A stretch of DNA of 64,000 nucleotides from JAWWPY01 sp964412845 (GTDB taxonomy: Bacteria > Actinomycetota > Actinomycetes > Streptosporangiales > Streptosporangiaceae). Where the stretch lies: positions 1-64,000 of the forward strand of contig CAYPQM010000003.1 in NCBI GenBank assembly GCA_964412845.1. The letters are read 5' to 3'. The notes beneath the pieces were generated by a model. It was given only the letters and a program-made list of their open reading frames with translations. It made no database searches and had not been told where the DNA came from. A program made the translations under genes and the position numbers. Positions within the stretch are counted from its first letter, which is position 1; each line of letters opens with the position of its first letter. This document shows positions 1 through 8,479 of the stretch, piece after piece.

Positions 1-1190
1 CTGACCCGGGTGGGGGCGCCGGTGTTCCAGGCGGGCTGGCCCTGGTAGCCGCGGGCGATCATGGTGACGAACTGGTAGACCGCATCCTCCTCAGCGGACA
101 GCGGGCCGGGCACCGCGTGCGGGGAGGACAGGCCGCGCTGCACGGACTCGCAGGCGCCCCAGTCCTGCTGGTTCGTGATGTCCCAGAAGTCGACCGCGTA
201 GCCCGGGTCGAAGCCTTTCGTCGCGACGGACTCCGGCGCGAACGCCCAGGTGCACTCGATCCGGGTGCGGTCCGCGGCCAGCGGGGTGAGCCGGTGCGTC
301 ATCACGTAGTCGGGATGCAGGCTGATCAGGATGTTGGGGAAGATGTTGACGTAGATGACGGTCCGCAGCCCGTGCGCGTCCAGGTTGCGCAGTGCGACGC
401 CCTGACTGTTGCCGTCCAGCGACATGGTCGCCATCCCGTCGCGCAGGTCCATCCAGCCGCCGACCCAGGCGCCGGGCGCGGAGTAGTTCTCGCCGCTCTT
501 CGGCGGGCTCACCCGGCACAACTCCGGGTGGATCACCGGACAGTGGTAGCACTCGTGGTAGTTCTCGGTGAGGATCTTCCAGTTCGCCGCGACCTCGTAG
601 TCATGCTGCCCGGCCAGCACCAGCCGCTCCGGCTCGTAGGGCGCCACGACTTCGTCGAGGGTGCCGAGCGAGTCCGCCAGCGGGCGGGCCGCGGCGGAGC
701 CGTCCACGAACACCAGGCCATGCCATTCCTCGACCGGCAGCTCGAGCAGGCCCCAGCGATCCGCCTCGAACCCGGGCCGGTTCTTGAAACCGGCCGCGGC
801 GCGCAGGTTTCCGTTCAGGCCGTAAGTCCAGGAGTGGTACGGGCAGATGATCACGCTTTGCTGGCTGGCTGACCCGCAGGGCAGCAGTTCGTGGCCGCGA
901 TGCCGGCAGGTGTTCGCGAATGCCCGCAGGGCGCCATCCTCGCCCCGGACGAGCAGGACGCTGCCGTCGCCGACAGGTTCCGCGCGCATGTCACCCGCGG
1001 CCGGAAACTGGGCGCCGCGGCCGACGCACATCCAGCCGCCGCCGAAGAAATGCTGCTCCTCCCAGGCGAACACGGCGGGATCGACGTAGGCGGCGCGGGG
1101 CAGCATCCGGCTCTGCCCGAACGGGCGCAGGGTATCCGCCACGGCGGCCGGGTCGAGCGGTGCGGGGGGATTTGCGAACTGACTGACCAT
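1..1190 (-). CDS. Rieske aromatic-ring-hydroxylating oxygenase alpha subunit (partial)
   Basis: This is a non-haem iron oxygenase that hydroxylates a small organic substrate with electrons from a separate reductase. From ATG at 1190 the frame stays open to the window edge, so about 396 residues are visible and the C-terminus is missing. The Rieske [2Fe-2S] ligands are complete: CRHRGH at residue 95 and CPYHSW at 116. The mononuclear iron site is NWKILTENYHECYHCPVIHP at about 203-222, with candidate iron-ligand histidines at 212, 216 and 221. This arrangement is typical of the GbcA (glycine betaine) and related alpha subunits, but the substrate cannot be read from the sequence. No reductase gene is visible nearby. 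The start codon lies 7 nt from a good -10 box, so translation is probably leaderless. Confidence 0.9.
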   Translation of the reverse strand, partial: MVSQFANPPAPLDPAAVADTLRPFGQSRMLPRAAYVDPAVFAWEEQHFFGGGWMCVGRGAQFPAAGDMRAEPVGDGSVLLVRGEDGALRAFANTCRHRGHELLPCGSASQQSVIICPYHSWTYGLNGNLRAAAGFKNRPGFEADRWGLLELPVEEWHGLVFVDGSAAARPLADSLGTLDEVVAPYEPERLVLAGQHDYEVAANWKILTENYHECYHCPVIHPELCRVSPPKSGENYSAPGAWVGGWMDLRDGMATMSLDGNSQGVALRNLDAHGLRTVIYVNIFPNILISLHPDYVMTHRLTPLAADRTRIECTWAFAPESVATKGFDPGYAVDFWDITNQQDWGACESVQRGLSSPHAVPGPLSAEEDAVYQFVTMIARGYQGQPAWNTGAPTRV

Positions 1191-1197
1191 ACAGTCA

Positions 1198-1226
1198 AGA
1201 GTAGGCAACGTCTGGACCGGTGTCCA
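1198..1226 (-). promoter_or_regulatory. Leaderless promoter of the Rieske oxygenase
   Basis: On the minus strand TGGACA (1226-1221) and TACTCT (1203-1198) are 17 bp apart, and the ATG at 1190 follows the -10 by 7 nt, leaving no room for a ribosome binding site. The start codon sits inside an imperfect dyad, TGAC-TGTATG-GTCA, which resembles a TetR-type operator. That assignment is inferred. Confidence 0.55.
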
Positions 1227-1355
1227 GGGGCGGCCCCCCGCAGAGACCTTGGACTCTGCCCTTGACGGCCGAAGACCCTGCTCTTCCGGCCGGGCCGGGT
1301 TGATGATGGATCGTCGGCGCCACCGATGCCGCCGCTGATCACTTGCGGAGTCTCC

Positions 1356-2153
1356 ATGAGAGCCATATCTCGCCGGGCCGTGATCGCCGCTGCCGCCGGA
1401 GTCCTGATCACGGGGTGCGGCTCACCAGGCCCGGGCGCCGGCGGGCATGCCTCCGCGCCGGTCACCTCTGCCTCGCCGGCCCCGTCCGCGACGTCCGCCC
1501 CGTCCCCCGGGTCAGCCGGCGGGTCCGGCCCAGCGGTCGCCCTGCCCGCCGGCTACCAGCCGCTGTACCCGTTCGCCACCCCGGCCCAGGTCCGGGCGTG
1601 GCAGGCGGGGTACACGTCGGGCGGTCACCAGCCGTGGCACCTCAGTGCCAGCCAGACCGCGCTCGCCTTCACCATGGGTTACCTCGGCTTCAAGGGCCTG
1701 AACCAGGTCACCAGGCAGGCCCTCGCCGCCACCGGCGACAGCCGGATCTCGGTCGGCTTCACGCTGCCGAACGGCCGCCTCAGCACCTCAGCCGTCGTGC
1801 ACCTGGTCCGGTTCGGGTCTGGCCCGCTCGCACCATGGGAGGTCGTCGGCACCGACGACACCACGTTCTCGCTCAGCCGGCCTGCCTACGGCTCCACCGT
1901 CACCTCGCCGCTGACCATCGGCGGGAAGATCACCGGGGTGGATGAGAGCATCCGGGTCAGCGTGCACCAGCTGCCATCCAGCGCGCCGGCCGGCACGCTC
2001 TGCTGCACCGCGGCCGGCGGCCAGGCCACGCCGTGGACCGAGAAAATCACCTTCCATGCCGCGTCCGGCCAGGTGATCACGATCGTGGTGAGCACCGGAG
2101 GTCACGTCAGCGGGGTGGAGCGGTTCGCGGTCACCGGGGTCCGGGTGAAATAA
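1356..2153 (+). CDS. Putative lipoprotein with Gmad2-like immunoglobulin domain
   Basis: A secreted lipoprotein of 265 residues. ATG 1356 is preferred over the in-frame ATG at 1326 because GGAG at 1347-1350 lies 5 nt upstream and because a typical signal peptide then follows: RAISRR, a hydrophobic stretch, and the lipobox ITGC with Cys at about residue 21. A Ser/Ala/Pro-rich linker comes next. The C-terminal part (SRPAYGSTVTSPLTIGGKIT onward) resembles the Gmad2 Ig-like domain found in extracytoplasmic lipoproteins. The function is unknown. It converges on the next gene with 29 bp between them. Confidence 0.75.
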   Translation: MRAISRRAVIAAAAGVLITGCGSPGPGAGGHASAPVTSASPAPSATSAPSPGSAGGSGPAVALPAGYQPLYPFATPAQVRAWQAGYTSGGHQPWHLSASQTALAFTMGYLGFKGLNQVTRQALAATGDSRISVGFTLPNGRLSTSAVVHLVRFGSGPLAPWEVVGTDDTTFSLSRPAYGSTVTSPLTIGGKITGVDESIRVSVHQLPSSAPAGTLCCTAAGGQATPWTEKITFHAASGQVITIVVSTGGHVSGVERFAVTGVRVK

Positions 2154-2182
2154 CGTGCGGCCCGGTCCGGCCCGTCGCAGGC

Positions 2183-3031
2183 TCAGCGCCGGGCCTGGCG
2201 GACAGTGAGGGTGTACGTCCAGGTGCCCGTGTCACCATCGATGTCGGAGTCGGTGCCCGAGACCGTGCACTGGCCCGCGCTGAGGCGGCCGGTTGTGGTG
2301 ATAGCACCAGCGGGCGAGACCATGACCCCGCAGCCGGTCGACATCGTGACGAAGCTGATCTGGCCAAAGCGGCCGGCTGTGGTGAGATGGTCGGTGAAGC
2401 TCGCCGAGTGGGTCGTCGTGCGGCCCGTCTTCGGCTCACGCTGGATGATGCTGACTGAGACGATGGCCAGGGTGTAGGTCCAGGTCCCCCTGCCTCTGGC
2501 GGTGTCGGAGTCAGTGCCCGACACCGTGCAACTGCCCACGTGCAGGCGGCCAATCGCGGTGACCACACCGGCCGGCGACACCGCCACCCCGCAGGCCGGC
2601 GTGCTGGTGGTGACGAAGCTGACAGCGCCGTGCTGCCCGGTCGTGGCCAGCTGATCAGTGAACCGCGACGATCCAGCCGCCGTGGTCGCGCCGGCCGTCG
2701 GCGACGTCTGGGTGATGGGGGTGGAGCAGGGCGGTGTGCTGATGGTGCTGGTGCCCATCTGGGCTGAGCTGCCCACCGGCCAGAACGCGGCGCAGGCCGG
2801 TACACCGAACGATGCGGTCGTTCCCCGCAGCCGATGGGCCTGCCTCGATGAGGCCTGCGTCCGCTCCGCCGCGGCTGGTGGAACACCAGTCCCGAGAGCG
2901 ACGATGAGGCCAGCGAGCAGCAGCAGGGCCATGGCCAGCACCCCCGCCATCCGACGGGCACCGGCACCAGGTGAACGGCGTTCCATGGCGGCTGGCGGGC
3001 CGCCGCTCGCGCCCCCCGCGGATCCGGACAT
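2183..3031 (-). CDS. Secreted protein with two internal repeats
   Basis: A hypothetical exported protein of 282 residues. ATG 3031 is chosen because GGGAG sits 6 nt upstream; a TTG two codons earlier is less likely. The N-terminus has basic residues and a long hydrophobic segment (GVLAMALLLLAGLIVALGTG) ending in AAA, consistent with Sec export. The rest carries two repeats of about 65 residues. Each contains FTD.L.T.G, SFVT.ST, CGV.VSPAG, G.L..G.CTVSGTDSD and GTWTYTL, and the paired cysteines could form a disulfide in each. The repeats look like small beta-sandwich modules. No enzymatic motif is visible. A strong dyad lies upstream at 3069-3096. Confidence 0.7.
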   Translation of the reverse strand: MSGSAGGASGGPPAAMERRSPGAGARRMAGVLAMALLLLAGLIVALGTGVPPAAAERTQASSRQAHRLRGTTASFGVPACAAFWPVGSSAQMGTSTISTPPCSTPITQTSPTAGATTAAGSSRFTDQLATTGQHGAVSFVTTSTPACGVAVSPAGVVTAIGRLHVGSCTVSGTDSDTARGRGTWTYTLAIVSVSIIQREPKTGRTTTHSASFTDHLTTAGRFGQISFVTMSTGCGVMVSPAGAITTTGRLSAGQCTVSGTDSDIDGDTGTWTYTLTVRQARR

Positions 3032-3068
3032 CAGCAACTCCCTTATGAGATCAATTCGCTAGCTTAGA

Positions 3069-3096
3069 CTATGTGTAGTTATTTGACTACAGATAG
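3069..3096. promoter_or_regulatory. Near-perfect inverted repeat in a divergent promoter region
   Basis: Two 11-bp arms, CTATGTGTAGT (3069-3079) and ACTACAGATAG (3086-3096), are complementary except at one pair and are separated by 6 bp. The dyad lies in an AT-rich island between the secreted-protein gene (minus) and the SRPBCC gene (plus), so it is a likely repressor operator. No candidate regulator gene is adjacent. Confidence 0.55.
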
Positions 3097-3185
3097 TTAG
3101 CAAAGGCCGGGTCATCACCCCTTCCCTGTTCTCGCTGGACCGCCCTGCTCCGGGGTGCCTGGGTCACCGTCGGTAGCCTGAGGGC

Positions 3186-3614
3186 GTGGGCAGCGCACTC
3201 GAGATCGTGGCGCGGGTCACCGTGCCGGCTGATCCCGAGCAGGTGTGGCGGGCCGCGATGGACTGGTCCCGGCAGCATGAGTGGATCTGGGCCACCACGG
3301 TGTCCGGCGGCCAGGGTGTCGGCGCGACGGTGACCGGCTGGACCGGAATCGGGCCGGTGGGCTTCACCGACACCATGGTGATCACCGAATGGGATCCGCC
3401 GCGCCGGTGCGTGGTCCGGCACACCGGCCGGGTCGTCCGCGGCGTGGGCGTGTTCGAGGTGTCCGGCAGCGGATCACGGTCCGAGTTCCGCTGGGCCGAG
3501 GAACTGAACCTGCCGCTGCCCGCCGCGCTCGGTGCCCTCGCGGGCCTGCTGATCCGGCCCGTGGCGGGGTGGGGCCTGCGGACGTCGCTGCGCCGCTTCG
3601 CCCGGTTGTTCTGA
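3186..3614 (+). CDS. SRPBCC (START-like) family protein
   Basis: A 142-residue protein of the polyketide cyclase/dehydrase-like SRPBCC superfamily, whose members bind hydrophobic ligands in a helix-grip fold. The N-terminal pattern (VARVTVPADPEQVWRAAMDW), the central GATVTG and TDTMVITEWDPPRRCVV strands and the long C-terminal helix are typical. The start is GTG 3186, preceded by a GAGGG element. The ligand and role are unknown. The S9 peptidase gene starts 39 bp downstream on the same strand, so the two may be cotranscribed. Confidence 0.75.
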   Translation: MGSALEIVARVTVPADPEQVWRAAMDWSRQHEWIWATTVSGGQGVGATVTGWTGIGPVGFTDTMVITEWDPPRRCVVRHTGRVVRGVGVFEVSGSGSRSEFRWAEELNLPLPAALGALAGLLIRPVAGWGLRTSLRRFARLF

Positions 3615-3652
3615 CCAGCCAGGCTCCGGACAGGCCGTGGGAGGATGCACAG

Positions 3653-6013
3653 ATGCCGTACGTGACCCCTGCGAACGACGTCGTCTCGATCGTTGACACG
3701 CCGCCCACCCCTCTGGTGCGGCTCGCTCCCGGCGGTGTCTATCTCGCCTTGGTGCACTATGAGTCGCATCCCCCGGTGGCCATGCTGGCCAAGCCGTACC
3801 TGCCGCTCGCCGGGACCCGGATCGACCCGGTGCTCGGCGGCCGCCGGCGGCTGCGCCGGGTGACCGGCATATCGGTGATGCGCCTGGCCGACGGGGCGCA
3901 GCGGCCGCTGCCGCTGCCCGCCGGAGCCCAGGTGGGCCAGCCGGTCTGGGCGCCGGACGGGCGCCATCTCGCGTTCACCGTGGACGAGGCGGACGGCATT
4001 GGCGTGTGGGTGGCCGACGCCGACACGGCGACCGCCAGCCCAGTGCCCGGCCTGCGGGTACGTGACGTGCTCGGCGGCGAGCCATCGGCCGACGGCGGCA
4101 CCGTCCGGTGGTCCCGGGACGGGCAGTCACTGCTGGTGCTGGCCGCCGCCGCGGAGCGCACCGCGCTGCCCACCGCGCCGGTCGAGCCGCACCTGGAGGA
4201 GACGGCAGGCAAGCGCTCGCAGATGGCGACGTTCCAGGACCTGCTGCGTACCACCAATGACGAGGACGTCTTCGAGGTGCTGGCGGCCACCGTGCCGGTC
4301 CGGGCCGACCCAGCCACCGGCGACCGCACGGAACTCGGGCCGCCCGGGCTCTACCAGGCCATCGAGGAGTCCCCAGACGGGGCTTACCTGCTCGTGCACC
4401 GGCTGCGGCGGCCATTCTCGTTCCGGGTGCCCTACGTGTACTTTGCCCGGTCCGTCGAGGTGTGGTCCGCAGCCGGGGAGGTGCTGCGGGTCATCGCCGA
4501 TCTCCCGGTGAGCGACGAGGTGCCCCGCCAGGGCGTGCCGACCGGGCCGCGTCAGGTGTCCTGGGAAGAGCGGGCACCGGCCAGCCTGCTCTGGACCGAG
4601 GCACTGGACGGCGGCGATCCGGTGGCACCCGCTGAGAACCGGGACCGAGTGCTGCGGCTGGCCGCGCCCTTCACGGGTGCGGAAAGTGTGGCGATTACCG
4701 TGCGGCATCGGTGTCTGGGGTGGGCAGACCTGGACGAACCCGGCCGCCTGCTGCTCGTCGAGTACGACCGCGACCGCCGGTGGGTCACCACCTGGCGGCA
4801 TGACCTGCACTCGCCGGAGCCGGGCCAGGTGATCTTCGATCGCAGCGCCGACGACGCCTACGGTGATCCGGGCAGCCCGCTGATGACCCTGAACCCGGAT
4901 GGCACCCGCACCGTCCGGCAGCGGGGACCGGCGATCTACCTGCGGGGCACGGGCGCGACACCGGACGGGGACCGGCCATTCCTGGACCAGCTTGACCTGG
5001 CGACGCTGCAGGCCAGCCGGCTCTACCAGAGCCCGGAGGACGGCCTTGACCAGGTCATTGGCTTCGTCGGCGAGCGCGGCGACGAAGTCCTGCTCTGGCA
5101 CGAGAGTCCCGCCGAGCCACCGAACCTGGTGATCGCGGCGCTCGATGGATCCAGCCGCCGGGCGCTGACCGGGTGGCCTGACCCTCACCCGCAGCTCACC
5201 GGCATGGACAAGCGACTGGTCGTGCATGACCGCGGTGATGGGGTGCAGCTCTCGGGCATGCTGCTGCTGCCACCGGGCTATGACCGGGCCACCGGCGGGC
5301 GGCTCCCGCTGGTCGTGTGGGCCTATCCGCTCGACTACGGCAGCGCGGCCACCGCTGGCCAGGTTCGCGGCAGCAGCCAGGAGTTCACCTGGCTGACCGC
5401 GCTTGACCCGGCCTGCTTCCTGCTCCGTGGCTACGCGGTGCTGGCCGACGCGACCATGCCGGTGATCGGTGACCCCGAGACGATGAACGACACCTACATC
5501 GAGCAGATCACGGCGGCGGCCCACGCGCACGTCCGGGCGCTGGATGAGATGGGCATCATCGACCCCGCCCGGACCGCGGTGGGCGGGCACAGCTACGGGG
5601 CGTTCATGACCGCTAACCTCCTCGCGCACACCGATGTGTTCGCGGCCGGCATCGCCCGCAGCGGCGCGTACAACCGCACGCTGACCCCCTTCGGATTCCA
5701 GACCGAACGGCGCACCTTGTGGGAAGCGCTGGAGGTCTACGACCGGGTCTCCCCGCTGCGGTACGCCGACACGATGACCACCCCGATCCTGCTCATCCAC
5801 GGCACTGAGGACAACAACTCGGGCACCTTCCCCATCCAGTCGCAGCGGCTGTTCGAGGCGCTGGCGGGCAACGGCGGGACCGCCCGCCTGGTCATGCTGC
5901 CGCACGAAGGTCACGGCTACATTGCCCGCGAGTCGGTGCTGCATGTGCTGGCCGAGCAGTTCGACTGGCTGGAGCGCTGGCTCCCGGCGGCGGGGCCGGC
6001 GCAGCCGGGCTAG
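3653..6013 (+). CDS. S9 family serine peptidase (prolyl-oligopeptidase/glutamyl endopeptidase-like)
   Basis: A 786-residue serine peptidase with an N-terminal beta-propeller and a C-terminal alpha/beta-hydrolase domain. The frame is open from 3281, but ATG 3653 with GGGAGG upstream starts the conserved PYVTPANDVVSIVDTPPTP segment typical of the S9D (chloroplast glutamyl endopeptidase-like) subfamily. The catalytic triad is visible: Ser in GGHSYGAF (about residue 645), Asp in LLIHGTEDNN (about 717) and His in HEGHGY (about 751). No signal peptide is apparent, so it is probably cytosolic, degrading peptides. The subfamily is inferred from the N-terminal resemblance. Confidence 0.88.
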   Translation: MPYVTPANDVVSIVDTPPTPLVRLAPGGVYLALVHYESHPPVAMLAKPYLPLAGTRIDPVLGGRRRLRRVTGISVMRLADGAQRPLPLPAGAQVGQPVWAPDGRHLAFTVDEADGIGVWVADADTATASPVPGLRVRDVLGGEPSADGGTVRWSRDGQSLLVLAAAAERTALPTAPVEPHLEETAGKRSQMATFQDLLRTTNDEDVFEVLAATVPVRADPATGDRTELGPPGLYQAIEESPDGAYLLVHRLRRPFSFRVPYVYFARSVEVWSAAGEVLRVIADLPVSDEVPRQGVPTGPRQVSWEERAPASLLWTEALDGGDPVAPAENRDRVLRLAAPFTGAESVAITVRHRCLGWADLDEPGRLLLVEYDRDRRWVTTWRHDLHSPEPGQVIFDRSADDAYGDPGSPLMTLNPDGTRTVRQRGPAIYLRGTGATPDGDRPFLDQLDLATLQASRLYQSPEDGLDQVIGFVGERGDEVLLWHESPAEPPNLVIAALDGSSRRALTGWPDPHPQLTGMDKRLVVHDRGDGVQLSGMLLLPPGYDRATGGRLPLVVWAYPLDYGSAATAGQVRGSSQEFTWLTALDPACFLLRGYAVLADATMPVIGDPETMNDTYIEQITAAAHAHVRALDEMGIIDPARTAVGGHSYGAFMTANLLAHTDVFAAGIARSGAYNRTLTPFGFQTERRTLWEALEVYDRVSPLRYADTMTTPILLIHGTEDNNSGTFPIQSQRLFEALAGNGGTARLVMLPHEGHGYIARESVLHVLAEQFDWLERWLPAAGPAQPG

Positions 6014-6026
6014 CCCGCGGCTACTG

Positions 6027-6696
6027 CTACTCCTGGCCGCCCCCGTTGCCCTCCGAGCCGAATCGCATGAAGAGCGTGAGCGCACCGATCACCAGCGCGA
6101 CAGCGGCACCGAGGTAGAGCACCTGCAGCGCCTGGCCGAAATGCACGACGACGTCCACGAAGCTCACCGCTGAGACCAGGATGATCATGGAGACGACCCG
6201 CGCCTTCAGGTCGTTCAGGTCGTTCATCTCCAGCCAGTGCGGCAACCGCAGGTGCGTCCCGGTGGGCGTGATCCTGCTGATGAACAGCTCATACAAGCCA
6301 TACGCGGCGATGATCAGGGTCGCGCCGATCAGGAACAGGTCGATCTCGGTCAGGAAGACCCCCAGCTTCTCGCCCACCGGCCGGGTTTCGAAAACGCCCG
6401 CGATCGAGGTGACGAACACCTCGGTGCCGTAGCCGAACGCCGCGATCGCCGATACCAGCAGGACGACCACCGGAACGATCACGATGATCCGGGACAGCGT
6501 GAGCACGTGCTCGAATCCGTCTTCGAGCCGGCCCCGCGCCGGATTCACCGCNNNNNNNNNNNNNNNNNNNNNNNNNNNNNNNNNNNNNNNNNNNNNNNNN
6601 NNNNNNNNNNNNNNNNNNNNNNNNNNNNNNNNNNNNNNNNNNNNNNNNNNNCGCCGGATTCACCGCTGGATCCTCCGCTGGATTCTCATCAGTCAT
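6027..6696 (-). CDS. YqhA family (UPF0114) membrane protein, interrupted by an assembly gap
   Basis: A small integral membrane protein of the YqhA/UPF0114 family with unknown function. At least four hydrophobic segments are visible, including IIVIVPVVVLLVSAIAAFGY and FLIGATLIIAAYGLYELF, followed by the family-like LEMNDLNDLKARVVSMIILV. A run of 100 N splits the N-terminus. Both flanks end in the same 15 bp. If these are overlapped, the reading starts at ATG 6696 (MTDENPAEDPAVNPARGR...) and runs uninterrupted for 184 residues. That is the preferred model; with the N run left in place the frames do not match. The C-terminus carries a Gly/Glu-rich tail. Confidence 0.8.
6552..6651. other. Assembly gap (100 N), probably artefactual
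   Basis: The 15 bp before the gap (6537-6551) and after it (6652-6666) are identical: cgccggattcaccgc. Merging them removes the gap and restores the YqhA reading frame, so the two contigs probably abut or overlap here. Confidence 0.75.
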
Positions 6697-6796
6697 ACGC
6701 CAAGGCTGCACTATCCTCATCCGCGAAGGGGAGTAGCCCCCGCACCGGCTGGGACGAAGGTCAGGCAACCGGCGTGGTCCCTTATGCTCGGTGGGC

Positions 6797-7147
6797 ATGG
6801 AAGGCCGCCAGCCCAACCGATTCGGTGAATCGCTCAACCCACGCGAGAAGCGGGTAGTGAGCATTGTCGGCGTGGTCCTCCTCCTGGTCTTCGGCGGCGT
6901 GGGCATCTGGGCGGCCAATGACTCCGGCAGCTACGGGCGTTCCCGGGACGGCTGCGTCAACGTGAACATGCCCAGTTCCACCGGCGGGGCGATCATGCAC
7001 GAGTGCGGCGCCCGCGCGCGAGCGCTGTGCGCCTCGGCGTTCACTGGCCACGACAAGCTGGCCCGGCTCACCCAGCCGCAGTGCCGTCTCGCTGGTATCA
7101 CGCCGGCCAGCCTGGCCACCGCGACGGCCACGCCCAGCAGCGGCTGA
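6797..7147 (+). CDS. Hypothetical single-pass membrane protein
   Basis: A 116-residue protein with a short charged N-terminus (EGRQPNRFGESLNPREKR), one strong transmembrane helix (VVSIVGVVLLLVFGGVGIWA) and an external domain of about 70 residues containing four cysteines. GTG 6791 is an alternative start two codons upstream; neither has a clear ribosome binding site. The charged-NPREKR-TM arrangement is one I associate with uncharacterised actinobacterial membrane proteins. No catalytic motif is visible and the function is unknown. Confidence 0.65.
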   Translation: MEGRQPNRFGESLNPREKRVVSIVGVVLLLVFGGVGIWAANDSGSYGRSRDGCVNVNMPSSTGGAIMHECGARARALCASAFTGHDKLARLTQPQCRLAGITPASLATATATPSSG

Positions 7148-7222
7148 CCAGCCGCCATTCCCGCGGGACCACAGTCACCGGCCGGTGTGTCACGCCGTCA
7201 CCGGCGGCTGCGGTCAATGCAC

Positions 7223-7684
7223 CTAGCCGTGGCTGGTCGCGGCGTAGAGGTCGCGCAGCAGCGCCGCCTCCGCCGTGTGGTGGATGACTTCATCCACGAT
7301 GTGCAGGGCGAACGCACGCCGGGTGGCGTCCGCGTAGGGCCCGGCGGCGGGGCCGATGAGCTCGCCGAGCGACTCATCGGTCGTCTCGGTGAGCTGGGCG
7401 CGCCACCTCGCGTACGCGACGTTCAGCTCCCACAGCGACGCGGCCGCCGAGTCCGCGGCCGCGGACAGTCCGCCGCCCGGCCCAGCAGCGAGCCCGAGCC
7501 AGGGGCCGTTCCGGTCCGCCTGCAGTAACTCGGCGATGTGGCCCAATCGCCAGCGCAGCGTGATCCGGTCGTCAGAGACCGGCTCCCAGCCCCATTCCGC
7601 ATCGCTGAGCCCGTCCATGCGGTCATTGAACCGCTGCCAGGCGTAGTCGAACAGCTCGACGAGATCGTCACGTGGGGAACTCAC
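7223..7684 (-). CDS. DinB family protein
   Basis: A 153-residue four-helix-bundle protein of the DinB/YfiT superfamily, whose members bind metals and often act as thiol-dependent transferases. The family pattern includes LRWRLGHIAELLQ near residue 45 and the C-terminal FALHIVDEVIHHTAEAALLR, which supply histidines for a metal site. The GTG start at 7684 overlaps the stop of the upstream tetR gene as GTGA, so the two are translationally coupled. The TetR protein may therefore control this gene as well as the divergent aldo/keto reductase. Confidence 0.78.
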   Translation of the reverse strand: MSSPRDDLVELFDYAWQRFNDRMDGLSDAEWGWEPVSDDRITLRWRLGHIAELLQADRNGPWLGLAAGPGGGLSAAADSAAASLWELNVAYARWRAQLTETTDESLGELIGPAAGPYADATRRAFALHIVDEVIHHTAEAALLRDLYAATSHG

Positions 7685-8373
7685 GAGGGCAACCCTAAAG
7701 GAGTCGTGCCGTACAGGGCAGACGTCCAGATATGCAGCAGAGTGTCCACCAGGGTGTCCTGGTCGTCGAACGGTGGGATGCCCGCCGCGGCCAGGTAATA
7801 CAGCCGCTCCCCCAGCCAGGTCAGTGAGCTGGCGATGGCCGCGACATCGAGGCCAGCCAGCCGCCGGAGCGCCACGTCGTCGGCATTGATCTGGGCGACG
7901 GCAGCGTCGGTGAAGCTCTGCATCTGCTCCAGCCACAAGGTGGTCAGCCGCGGGTCGGTGCGCCAGTTCTCCACGATGGCGCGCAGGATGGGCGCGTGCG
8001 CCTGCCACAGCCGGGCGCCCGCGGTGATCCCGGCTCGTAGCGCGGCGGACTTGTCGGACGGGCTGGCCAGCCACGGGGCCGCGGCCTCGTGACCACCGGC
8101 GACCGCGCGCCTGACCAGCTCACCGAGCACGTCGTGCTTGCTGTCGAAGTAAAAGTAGAAGCTGCCCCGGGATACCCCGGCCGCGCGCAGGATATCGCTC
8201 ACCGCGAGATCACCGAACTGCCGGCCCGCGAGCAGGCCCGCGGTCGCGTCCAGGATTGCCTCGCGCAGCTCTGGGCGGTCATCGCCGGACCTGGTGGCCC
8301 GGCGGCCTTCCCCCCGGCGCGCGGCCGGGGCCCGCGGCTGAGCCGGCTGGGCCTGAGATGACGGTTTCTGCAC
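7681..8373 (-). CDS. TetR/AcrR family transcriptional regulator
   Basis: A 230-residue DNA-binding repressor. The TetR helix-turn-helix is clear: AVSDILRAAGVSRGSFYFYF at about residues 58-77, preceded by an Arg/Ala-rich extension. The C-terminal ligand domain resembles the EthR-type class (WRTDPRLTTLW, LTWLGERLYYLAAAG). It is divergent from the aldo/keto reductase, and the dyad at 8398-8418 between them is its likely operator. Its stop overlaps the dinB-like start (GTGA). Autoregulation plus control of the reductase and DinB protein is inferred from this arrangement. The ligand is unknown. Confidence 0.85.
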   Translation of the reverse strand: MQKPSSQAQPAQPRAPAARRGEGRRATRSGDDRPELREAILDATAGLLAGRQFGDLAVSDILRAAGVSRGSFYFYFDSKHDVLGELVRRAVAGGHEAAAPWLASPSDKSAALRAGITAGARLWQAHAPILRAIVENWRTDPRLTTLWLEQMQSFTDAAVAQINADDVALRRLAGLDVAAIASSLTWLGERLYYLAAAGIPPFDDQDTLVDTLLHIWTSALYGTTPLGLPS

Positions 8374-8397
8374 AGCTCACGACGCTATCATTTGGGT

Positions 8398-8418
8398 GTA
8401 TAGACAGAGTGTCTAAAC
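8398..8418. promoter_or_regulatory. Likely TetR operator
   Basis: TAGACA-GAG-TGTCTA (8401-8415) is a perfect dyad. It extends to 9-bp arms with one mismatch, GTATAGACA and TGTCTAAAC. It overlaps the -35 element and spacer of the reductase promoter and lies 25 bp from the tetR start. Confidence 0.7.
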
Positions 8419-8430
8419 AACTTGTATAGT
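8401..8430 (+). promoter_or_regulatory. Promoter of the aldo/keto reductase transcript
   Basis: TAGACA (8401-8406) and TATAGT (8425-8430) are separated by 18 bp. The first ATG, at 8438, follows the -10 by 7 nt, so the mRNA probably begins at or next to that codon. Confidence 0.55.
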
Positions 8431-8437
8431 CACCAGC

Positions 8438-8479
8438 ATGACAACCATGACTACCCGCCCGGCCGGGGCGCTGAGCTGA
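8438..8479 (+). CDS. Possible 13-residue leader ORF overlapping the aldo/keto reductase start
   Basis: ATG 8438 opens the short reading frame MTTMTTRPAGALS, whose TGA (8477-8479) overlaps the ATG of the reductase (8479) as TGATG. It lies exactly where a leaderless transcript would begin, and the reductase itself has a poor Shine-Dalgarno sequence. Translational coupling is therefore plausible. There is no protein-level evidence. Confidence 0.35.
   Translation: MTTMTTRPAGALS

Noticed and set aside
3281..3652. N-terminal extension of the S9 peptidase frame
   Set aside because: It overlaps the SRPBCC gene in another frame and reads as Arg/Pro-rich shadow sequence; ATG 3653 begins the conserved domain.
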